Below are positions 6,792 through 14,382 of a stretch of DNA of 38,920 nucleotides, one piece after another. Every line of letters starts with the position of its first letter. The first letter of the stretch is position 1. Origin of the DNA: Caldimonas manganoxidans ATCC BAA-369 (GTDB lineage Bacteria; Pseudomonadota; Gammaproteobacteria; Burkholderiales; Burkholderiaceae_C); NCBI RefSeq assembly GCF_000381125.1, contig NZ_KB905955.1, positions 1 through 38,920 on the forward strand, given 5' to 3'. The translations under genes were made by a program, and so were the position numbers. The notes beneath the pieces are model-generated. The model was not told the origin of the DNA. It saw only the letters and a program-made list of their open reading frames with translations, and did no database searches.

Positions 6792-7520
6792 ATGACGCAG
6801 ATCCCGACCCTGGAAGTTGCGCCCAAGTCCATCATCCACCTGGTCGGTGGTGAGAAAGGCGGCGTGGGCAAATCCCTCGTCTCGCGCCTGCTGGCTCAGT
6901 ACTTCATCGACCACAACCTGCCGTTCGTCGGCTTCGACACCGACCGCTCGCATGGCACGTTCATGCGTTTTTATGCGGGCTATGCCTCGCCGATGGCGGT
7001 GGAGCGTTACGAGGCACTGGACGCCATGATCGAGTCGGCCATCGAGCAGCCCGGCCGGCGGGTGCTGGTGGATCTGGCCGCCCAGACCCATGCGCCGCTG
7101 GTGAAATGGATGGACGAATCCGGCGTGCTGGACTTGGCGGATGTCTCGGACCTGGCCATCCACTATTGGCATGTGATGGATGCCGGCAAGGATTCGGTGG
7201 ACTTGCTGAAAAAACTGCTCGACCGCTTTGGCCGTCGGTTGCAGTATGTGCTGGTGCTCAACCAGCTGCGCGGTGACGACTTCAGTCAGCTGGAAAGCTC
7301 AGGCGAGCTGGAGCGCGCCCTGGCGCTGGGGGCGCGACAGATCACGCTTCGCAAACTGCACGAGTCGGTGGCGCAGAAGATCGATGCGGCCAACATGAGT
7401 TTTTGGTCCGCCCGCAACACCAGCGGCGGCGACGGCAGCAGCCTGGGCCTGATGGAGCGCCAGCGGCTGAAGCTGTGGATGAACCATGCGTATGCCGAGC
7501 TCGACACCTTGCGCATCTGA
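6792..7520 (+). CDS. Orphan ParA/MinD-like P-loop ATPase
   Basis: The 242-aa protein has a deviant Walker A motif GGEKGGVGKS (residues 19-28, signature lysine K22), a switch-like GFDTDRSHGTF and a Walker B-type RVLVDLAAQTH. This places it in the SIMIBI class with ParA, MinD and CobB-type ATPases. Such proteins use ATP-dependent dimerisation to position DNA, protein clusters or machines. There is no ParB, MinC, cellulose or flagellar partner nearby, so its cargo cannot be inferred. Similar chromosomal proteins in Burkholderiales are sometimes labelled mobilization proteins. The ATG at 6792 has a strong AAGGAG eight bases upstream. An earlier in-frame ATG at 6744 is less likely. Confidence 0.85.
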   Translation: MTQIPTLEVAPKSIIHLVGGEKGGVGKSLVSRLLAQYFIDHNLPFVGFDTDRSHGTFMRFYAGYASPMAVERYEALDAMIESAIEQPGRRVLVDLAAQTHAPLVKWMDESGVLDLADVSDLAIHYWHVMDAGKDSVDLLKKLLDRFGRRLQYVLVLNQLRGDDFSQLESSGELERALALGARQITLRKLHESVAQKIDAANMSFWSARNTSGGDGSSLGLMERQRLKLWMNHAYAELDTLRI

Positions 7521-7544
7521 GCGTCTCCTCGGCATGGCACCAAG

Positions 7545-7566
7545 GCCCCATGCGCGTGCATGGGGG
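7545..7566. terminator. Hairpin between convergent genes, possible terminator
   Basis: Arms CCCCATGC (7546-7553) and GCATGGGG (7558-7565) pair perfectly around a GCGT loop in the 76-bp gap between the ATPase stop and the convergent zinc-finger gene. No T-run follows on either strand, so Rho-independent action is doubtful. It may act as a processing barrier or a bidirectional attenuator. Confidence 0.3.
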
Positions 7567-7596
7567 CGTCGCCGGCCGGCGATGGCCGCTTCAGGC

Positions 7597-7806
7597 TCAG
7601 TGGCCGTGGACTTTCTCGCCGGCCTTGAGCCGGTAGACCGTGCTGCAATAGGGGCACTTGCCCTCGCCGGTGGTGGCCACGTCGATGTACACCTTGGGAT
7701 GGGCGCTCCACAGCGGCATTTGGGGGTGGGGGCAAAACACCACCCCATGGCCCTGGAGATCCCGGGCCGACAGTTCCACGACAGGGAGGGGTTGGTTGCT
7801 GCTCAT
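7597..7806 (-). CDS. CHCC zinc-finger protein
   Basis: A 69-aa protein whose second half holds the zf-CHCC arrangement: CPHPQMPLWSAHPKVYIDV followed by GKCPYCSTVYRL. One Cys, one His and the two cysteines of CPYC are the presumed zinc ligands. The fold is that of the small NADH-dehydrogenase-associated zinc subunit (NDUFS6-like); the role of free bacterial versions is not established. The ATG at 7806 is preferred over the adjacent GTG at 7809. It starts 10 bp after the ilvE stop on the same strand, so it is probably co-transcribed with ilvE. Confidence 0.88.
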   Translation of the reverse strand: MSSNQPLPVVELSARDLQGHGVVFCPHPQMPLWSAHPKVYIDVATTGEGKCPYCSTVYRLKAGEKVHGH

Positions 7807-7816
7807 CACTGCGACC

Positions 7817-8740
7817 TCAGACCCGTGTCAGCCATTGCGCGTACTTGGGATTGCGGCCATTGACGATGTCGAAGAAGGCCGTTTGGATCTTTTCGGTGAT
7901 CGGGCCGCGCTCGCCGGCACCGATCTGGATGCGATCGAGCTCGCGGATCGGCGTGACCTCGGCGGCCGTGCCGGTGAAGAAGGCCTCGTCGGCGATGTAG
8001 ACCTCGTCGCGCGTGATGCGCTTTTCGATGAGGTCGATGCCCAGGTCGCGGCAAATGGCGAAGATGGTGTTGCGCGTGATGCCATTGAGCGCCCCGGCTG
8101 ATAGATCGGGCGTGTAGACCACGCCGTTCTTGACGATGAAAAGATTCTCGCCAGCGCCTTCGGAGACGAAGCCGGCCGCATCGAGCAACAGGGCCTCGTC
8201 ATAGCCATCGTCGGTGGCTTCCATGTTGGCCAGGATGGAGTTGGTGTAGTTGCTCACCGTCTTGGCCTGCGTCATCGTGATGTTGACGTGATGACGCGTG
8301 TAGCTGCTGGTCTTGACGCGAATGCCGCGCTTCAAGCCTTCTTCGCCCAGGTAGGCGCCCCAGGCCCAGGCGGCGATCATCAGGTGGATGGTGTTGCCCT
8401 TGGGGCTGACGCCCAGTTTTTCCGAGCCGATCCAGGTCAGTGGGCGGATGTAGCAGCTGTCGAGCTGGTTGGCGCGCACGACTTCTTTCTGAGCCTCCAT
8501 CACCTGTTCGACGGTGTAGGGGATCTTCATGCGCAGGATCTTGGCGCTGTTGAACAGGCGCTCGGTGTGCTCGCGCAACCGGAAGATGGCCGTGCCTTGG
8601 GCGGTGTGGTAGGCACGCACGCCCTCGAAGGCGCCGCAGCCGTAGTGCAGCGTGTGGGTCAGCACATGGATCTTGGCGTCGCGCCAGTCCACCAAGCGGC
8701 CATCCATCCAGATTTTGCCGTCGCGGTCTTCCATGCCCAT
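7817..8740 (-). CDS. ilvE: Branched-chain amino acid aminotransferase
   Basis: IlvE interconverts leucine, isoleucine and valine with their 2-oxo acids using glutamate/2-oxoglutarate and PLP, the last step of branched-chain amino acid synthesis. The 307-aa fold-type IV protein shows LTHTLHYGCGAFEGVRAY, the PLP lysine K160 in AKTVSNYTNS, and ALLLDAAGFVSEGAGENLF. This wording and the lysine position match E. coli IlvE rather than D-amino acid transaminases. The ATG at 8740 follows an AGGAG element. The gene is in a same-strand series: BCCT transporter, 134-aa membrane protein, ilvE, CHCC zinc finger. Confidence 0.96.
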   Translation of the reverse strand: MGMEDRDGKIWMDGRLVDWRDAKIHVLTHTLHYGCGAFEGVRAYHTAQGTAIFRLREHTERLFNSAKILRMKIPYTVEQVMEAQKEVVRANQLDSCYIRPLTWIGSEKLGVSPKGNTIHLMIAAWAWGAYLGEEGLKRGIRVKTSSYTRHHVNITMTQAKTVSNYTNSILANMEATDDGYDEALLLDAAGFVSEGAGENLFIVKNGVVYTPDLSAGALNGITRNTIFAICRDLGIDLIEKRITRDEVYIADEAFFTGTAAEVTPIRELDRIQIGAGERGPITEKIQTAFFDIVNGRNPKYAQWLTRV

Positions 8741-8777
8741 GCAAGGCTCCTCGGAAATTCGGGGTAAAGCGGCGATT

Positions 8778-9182
8778 TTACGGGGGTGAGGGCGCATCCG
8801 CGCCGGCGGCGTCGGGGCGCCACAGCGTCCAGCGCACGAGCTTGCCGCCGCGCAGCTCCAGCGTGACGTGGGAGCCGCCGGGGTCGGTCCAGCGGTAGGC
8901 TTCCGGCTCGTCGCTGACCTTCTGGCCCAGGCTGCGCGTCATCATCACGATCTGGAGCATCGGCAGGCCCTTGCGTAGCTTGGCATTGAGCATCACGGCG
9001 CTGTCGATGTAGCCGATGGGGGCGCTGCCGGCCTGGCGCATCACGCGCACGGCCTTGTTGAACTGCAATAGCAGCCAGAAGGTGATGGCCGAAAAGGCGA
9101 ACAGCAGGCCTTGCCAGCCATACTGTTGCCAAGCCAGCAGGGTGAACAGGGCCGCCAAGCCCCAGCCGATCCAAGGATTCAT
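8778..9182 (-). CDS. Conserved small membrane protein, unknown function
   Basis: A 134-aa protein beginning MNPWIGWGLAALFTLLAWQQ. Its two closely spaced hydrophobic segments (about residues 4-18 and 23-42) are followed by a basic cytoplasmic stretch (NKAVRVMRQAG) and a mixed soluble tail containing RWTDPGGSHVTLELRGGKLV. I do not recognise the family beyond a general impression of a conserved Burkholderiales hypothetical. It begins 10 bp after the BCCT gene stop and ends 37 bp before ilvE on the same strand, so co-transcription is likely. Confidence 0.7.
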   Translation of the reverse strand: MNPWIGWGLAALFTLLAWQQYGWQGLLFAFSAITFWLLLQFNKAVRVMRQAGSAPIGYIDSAVMLNAKLRKGLPMLQIVMMTRSLGQKVSDEPEAYRWTDPGGSHVTLELRGGKLVRWTLWRPDAAGADAPSPP

Positions 9183-9192
9183 GGGCGTGATC

Positions 9193-10764
9193 TTAGGGGC
9201 TGCGCCCCGGCGGCGGCTGCGTAGTGTCCGCAATCTCGGCGGCTGAGGGCTGGCCGGCCAGCTCCCGCATGCGCTGGCGCAGGGCGCGTTCGCGACGTTG
9301 TTCCAAGCGCCAGTCTTGGCGCACCGCCAGCCACAGCGACACCGCCATGCCCACGATGACCACGGTGAAGGGCAGGGCGAAGACGATGGTGGCCGTCTGC
9401 ACCGCTTGCACCCCGCCGGACATCAACAGCGTGATGGCGATGCCGGCCACCAGCACGCCCCAGATCAGCTTGACGCGGGCGCTTGGATTGGGCTGGCCCT
9501 GGGTGCTCATCATGCCCAGCACCAGCGTGGCCGAGTCGCCCGAAGTGACGAAGAAGATCAGCACCAGCACGGTGGCCGCCAGCGACATCACCATGCCCAA
9601 CGGCAGCGCGTCGAACATGGCGAACAGGGCGGTGGAGACATCGGCTTTGACCGCCTCGGCCACCGGCACGCCCTGGAAGATCTCCAGGTGCAAGGCCGTG
9701 CCGCCGAAGACGGCGAACCAGACGAAGCCGGCCAGCGTGGGCGCCAGCACGGTGCCGATGACGAACTCGCGGATCGTGCGCCCCCGCGAGACCCGCGCGA
9801 TGAACAGGCCCACGAAGGGGGACCAGCTGACCCACCAGGCCCAGTAAAACACCGTCCAGCTGCTCACCCAGTTGCTGTCGCGAAAGGGTGTGGTGCGCAG
9901 GCTCATGCGGACGAACTCGCTGAGATAGGCCCCCAGCGTGGTCGTGAAGGTGTCGATGAGCGCCACGGTGGGCCCCAGCAGGAAGACCATCAGCGCCAGC
10001 GCGCCGGCCAACACGAGGTTGGCGCTGGACAGCCATTTGATGCCGCGAGTCACGCCGCTGAGTGCCGAGGCAAGGAAGATCGCCGTCACCCCCAAGATGA
10101 TGGCCACCTGCACGGCCTGCCCCACCGGCACACCGAAGACGGTGTGCAGTCCGCTGTTGATCTGCAGCGCGCCAATGCCCAGTGAGGCCGCCACGCCGAA
10201 GGCCGTGGCCACCACGGCCAGCACGTTGACCACGGGCGACAGCCGCCGCAGCGGCTGCCAAGGCAGGGCGTCGGTGGACGCACTCACCAGGGCGGGCGCC
10301 CCACGGCGAAACTGGAAGAAGGCGATGCTCAAGCCGACCACCGCATACACCGCCCAGGGGTGCAGGCCCCAATGGAAGAAGGCGTAGCGCATGGCTGCAT
10401 GGGCGGCCTCGGGGGTGCGCGGCGCGATGCCCGGCGGCGGCGAGGTGTAGTGGGAGATCGGTTCGGCCACGCCCCAGAACACCAGGCCGATGCCCATGCC
10501 CGCGGCAAACAGCATCGCAAACCAGGCGCCGATGGAGAACTCGGGCTCGTCATCTTCGGCGCCGAGCTTGAGCTCGCCATAGCGGCTGAAGGCCAGCAGC
10601 AAGGCCAGCGTCACCAGTCCCAACACCACCCACAAATAAAACCAGCCGAAGTTGTGGGTGATGCGGCTCAGGGCGGTGTCGAAGAACGCGCCCAGCGAGG
10701 TCGGCGCCAGCAGGCCCCACAACACGACGGCCAGGATCAGTCCGGCCGAGACGATGAGTTGCAT
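9193..10764 (-). CDS. BCCT-family betaine/carnitine/choline transporter
   Basis: A 523-aa inner-membrane carrier with about 12 hydrophobic segments. The family signatures are GMGIGLVFWGVAEPISHY near residue 90 and the tryptophan-rich WTVFYWAWWVSWSPFVG around residues 305-325, which lines the quaternary-amine site. BCCT proteins take up glycine betaine, choline or carnitine with Na+ or H+, mainly for osmoprotection. The C-terminal tail is short and charged (RLEQRRERALRQRM), not the long regulatory domain of BetP. The ATG at 10764 has a GGAGGA ribosome site. An own promoter with an overlapping inverted repeat lies upstream. Substrate and coupling ion are not determinable here. Confidence 0.93.
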   Translation of the reverse strand: MQLIVSAGLILAVVLWGLLAPTSLGAFFDTALSRITHNFGWFYLWVVLGLVTLALLLAFSRYGELKLGAEDDEPEFSIGAWFAMLFAAGMGIGLVFWGVAEPISHYTSPPPGIAPRTPEAAHAAMRYAFFHWGLHPWAVYAVVGLSIAFFQFRRGAPALVSASTDALPWQPLRRLSPVVNVLAVVATAFGVAASLGIGALQINSGLHTVFGVPVGQAVQVAIILGVTAIFLASALSGVTRGIKWLSSANLVLAGALALMVFLLGPTVALIDTFTTTLGAYLSEFVRMSLRTTPFRDSNWVSSWTVFYWAWWVSWSPFVGLFIARVSRGRTIREFVIGTVLAPTLAGFVWFAVFGGTALHLEIFQGVPVAEAVKADVSTALFAMFDALPLGMVMSLAATVLVLIFFVTSGDSATLVLGMMSTQGQPNPSARVKLIWGVLVAGIAITLLMSGGVQAVQTATIVFALPFTVVIVGMAVSLWLAVRQDWRLEQRRERALRQRMRELAGQPSAAEIADTTQPPPGRSP

Positions 10765-10798
10765 GGTGTGTCCTCCGCAGAACCGCAAAAAGGGCGCG

Positions 10799-10832
10799 AT
10801 CCTAGGCGCTTCGTTACATTGAGACAAATGTA
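10799..10832 (-). promoter_or_regulatory. BCCT transporter promoter with operator-like inverted repeat
   Basis: Read on the minus strand, TTGTCT (forward 10822-10827) and TAGGAT (10799-10804) are separated by exactly 17 bp and make a plausible sigma-70 promoter, with transcription starting about 30 bases before the ATG. A 6-6-6 inverted repeat TACATT/AATGTA (10815-10820, 10827-10832) overlaps the -35 box. The 9-mer TACATTTGT in it recurs in the same orientation at 10896-10904, 72 bp further upstream. A regulator binding both copies is plausible. Confidence 0.5.
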
Positions 10833-10913
10833 TGGCCCGAAAGCCGCACCGCCGTGCTGCGAATTGTGTCCCCGGCCAGCAAGGACATCTTTAGCACAAA
10901 TGTAGCTTGAAGG

Positions 10914-12281
<1,368 letters not shown>

Positions 12282-12303
12282 GGGGGGCGATTGTGGCCCC
12301 GTC

Positions 12304-12675
12304 TCAGCGCAGGAAGAACAGCGCGACCACTGCGCCGGCCAGCAGCGTGCTCACCCCCATCAGCACCCGGGTGCGCAGCCGCAGGGTGTCGACGGCGGCC
12401 ACCAGGCGTTCGTTGTGCTGGGCCAGGGCCTGGATCAGCTCGCTGGAGGCCACGGCCTCGCGGCTGAGTTCGGCCACGCGCTGTTCGAGCTGGGCCAGCC
12501 GGGCTTCGGGGGAGATGGGAGTGGCGGCCGCATCTTGCATCGCCGAGGCGGCGGCGGAGTCGTCCTGGCGCACTTTGCTCCACAACTGCTTGGCCCCCCG
12601 CACGATGGTCGGTGTGGCTTCGATGACATCCTTCCAGGGGATGATCTTGAAGGCGGTGATCCAGGGAAAAGCCAT
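12304..12675 (-). CDS. Small coiled-coil protein with C-terminal membrane anchor
   Basis: A 123-aa protein starting MAFPWITAFKIIPWKDVIEA. It has a central coiled coil (about residues 58-100, EARLAQLEQRVAELSREA onward) and one C-terminal transmembrane helix (about 103-121, LMGVSTLLAGAVVALFFL). The architecture is that of a tail-anchored protein with its bulk in the cytoplasm. The family is a conserved hypothetical that I cannot name. It lies between the thioesterase and radA genes with 12- and 22-bp gaps, suggesting co-expression. The function is unknown. Confidence 0.75.
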   Translation of the reverse strand: MAFPWITAFKIIPWKDVIEATPTIVRGAKQLWSKVRQDDSAAASAMQDAAATPISPEARLAQLEQRVAELSREAVASSELIQALAQHNERLVAAVDTLRLRTRVLMGVSTLLAGAVVALFFLR

Positions 12676-12687
12676 GGCAAGCTCCGC

Positions 12688-13167
12688 TCAGGCGTTCTTG
12701 ATGCCCAGGTAGCGCTGCTCGAGCTCCCGGCGCAGCTGCTTGCGCAGCAAGGCGGCCTGGTGGCGGCGCTGTTCGTCCGGCGTGGTCGGGGTCAAGGGCG
12801 GCACCGGCGTGGGCCGGCCTTGGTCATCGACGGCCACCATCGTGAAAAAGCAGCTGTTGGCGTGGCGCACGACCTGGGTGCGAATGTTCTCTGCCACCAC
12901 CTTGATGCCGACTTCCATCGAGGAGTTCCCGGTGTAGTTCACCGACGCGAGGAAGGTGACCAGCTCGCCCACATGGATGGGCTGGCGGAAGATCACCTGG
13001 TCGACCGAGAGGGTGACCACGTAGCGTCCGGCGTAGCGGCTGGCGCAGGCATAGGCCACTTGGTCGAGCAGTTTGAGGATGGTGCCGCCGTGGACATTGC
13101 CGGAAAAATTGGCCATGTCCGGCGTCATCAGCACGGTCATCGTGAGTTGGTGGCTGGGCAGGTCCAT
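12688..13167 (-). CDS. Acyl-CoA thioesterase, hot-dog fold (YciA-like)
   Basis: A 159-aa single hot-dog protein of the YciA/acyl-CoA hydrolase group, which cleaves acyl-CoA to free acid and CoA. The start MDLPSHQLTMTVLMTPDMAN, the active-site segment NFSGNVHGGTILKLLDQVAY and DQVIFRQPIHVGELVTF are characteristic. The C-terminus is an Arg/Leu-rich helix (RKQLRRELEQRYL). The ATG at 13167 is 4 bp after the antiporter stop, indicating translational coupling. Chain-length preference cannot be read from the sequence. Confidence 0.9.
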   Translation of the reverse strand: MDLPSHQLTMTVLMTPDMANFSGNVHGGTILKLLDQVAYACASRYAGRYVVTLSVDQVIFRQPIHVGELVTFLASVNYTGNSSMEVGIKVVAENIRTQVVRHANSCFFTMVAVDDQGRPTPVPPLTPTTPDEQRRHQAALLRKQLRRELEQRYLGIKNA

Positions 13168-13171
13168 GCAG

Positions 13172-14245
13172 TCAGTGCGATCGCGAGGGGAAGGGGCGAC
13201 GAATCACCATCACCGCCAGGGTGACGATGGTCAGGGGGATCACGAAACTCATCATGACGGTGGAATAGGCCCCCAAGGCCTCATGGTGTTGGGCCGCCAG
13301 AACGAGGTAGGCCGTGTAGGCGCCATAGTAGGCCAGCAGCACACCGCCTTCCCAGCGCGCGATCTGGCGGCCGGTCATGAAAATCGGCAGGCAGGCCAAC
13401 AAGGTGGCCATCATCACCCACAGGTCGAAGTTGCGCACGGCCTCGGGAATGGGCAGGCCGCCGTCGGCCACGACGCCGGCCAGGCCCAGGCAGCCCAGGA
13501 TGTTGAAGAGGTTGCTGCCGACCACATTGCCCACGGCGATGTCGCGCTGGCCACGCAAGGAGGCGGTGACCGAGGCGGCCACCTCCGGCAACGAGGTGCC
13601 GGCGGCCACGATGGTCAGGCCGATGACCACATCGCTGACGCCCAAGGCGCTGGCAAAGGCGGTGGCCGCCTGCACGAGCCAGCGCGAGCCCAGCACCAAC
13701 GCGGCCAGTCCGACCAGCACCAGCAGGATCTGCACGCTCCAATGCCGATCCCACTGGCTGGCCGGTGCGTCGGCCGCGAACTCGCTTTGTTCTTGCGCCG
13801 GCGCGCGGCGTGCCTGCACGATCAGAAAGATGGTGTAGCCCAGCATCAGCGCCAGCAGCAGCGCCGCCTCGGGCCTCGAAATGACGCCGTCCAGGGCCAT
13901 GGCCACCAACACGAGCCCGGCGGCCAACATGAGGGGCACTTCTTGCCGAATGACTTGCACGTGCACGACCAGTGGCGCGATCAAGGCCGACAGGCCCAAG
14001 ATGAACAGCACATTGAACACGTTGCTGCCCACGACATTGCCCACGGCCATCTCGGTGGCGCCTTGCGCGGCCGCGCCGACGGAGACGGCCATCTCGGGTG
14101 CGCTGGTGCCGAAGGCCACCACGGTCAGTCCGACCACCAGCGGGGAAATGCCCCAGGACAGCGACAAGCGCGAGGCCCCGCGCACCAAGGCTTCGGCGCC
14201 CGCGACCAAGGCCATCAGGCCGGCGATGAAGGTGACGATGGACAT
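13172..14245 (-). CDS. Calcium/sodium antiporter (CaCA family, YrbG-like)
   Basis: A 357-aa inner-membrane cation exchanger with about ten hydrophobic helices and the two inverted alpha repeats of the CaCA superfamily. Repeat 1 carries VAFGTSAPEMAVSV and GNVVGSNVFN; repeat 2 carries VAAGTSLPEVAAS and GNVVGSNLFN. The conserved acidic residues in the two PE motifs are the cation ligands. It exchanges Na+ or H+ against Ca2+. The ATG at 14243-14245 is preferred over upstream in-frame codons because it begins directly with the first helix. It is the first gene of the antiporter-thioesterase-coiled-coil-radA run and is divergent from the XRE-methyltransferase gene. Confidence 0.93.
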   Translation of the reverse strand: MSIVTFIAGLMALVAGAEALVRGASRLSLSWGISPLVVGLTVVAFGTSAPEMAVSVGAAAQGATEMAVGNVVGSNVFNVLFILGLSALIAPLVVHVQVIRQEVPLMLAAGLVLVAMALDGVISRPEAALLLALMLGYTIFLIVQARRAPAQEQSEFAADAPASQWDRHWSVQILLVLVGLAALVLGSRWLVQAATAFASALGVSDVVIGLTIVAAGTSLPEVAASVTASLRGQRDIAVGNVVGSNLFNILGCLGLAGVVADGGLPIPEAVRNFDLWVMMATLLACLPIFMTGRQIARWEGGVLLAYYGAYTAYLVLAAQHHEALGAYSTVMMSFVIPLTIVTLAVMVIRRPFPSRSH

Positions 14246-14305
14246 GCTCCTGCCTCCATGAGTTGCCGCCATGGTGCCATGACCGGCGGCCCCCCGGAGG
14301 CATCC

Positions 14306-14331
14306 TTGCAGGCAAGGCCGTTCGATATAAT
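14306..14331 (+). promoter_or_regulatory. Probable promoter of the XRE-cupin-methyltransferase gene
   Basis: A perfect TATAAT lies at 14326-14331, 52 bases before the ATG. The nearest -35-like hexamer, TTGCAG at 14306-14311, is only 14 bp away, which is short; at 17 bp the sequence is a poor TCCTTG. Weak basal recognition with an activator or autoregulator would fit a HTH-regulator gene, but this is inference. Confidence 0.45.
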
Positions 14332-14382
14332 GGACGCCACGCGCCGGCTCAGGGGGGCGAGTATTCACTCAGGGAGGGCGAC

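Noticed and set aside
12304-12675. A secretion or toxin role for the small coiled-coil membrane protein
   Set aside because: A tail-anchored coiled coil alone does not support a specific role, and the neighbours are housekeeping genes.
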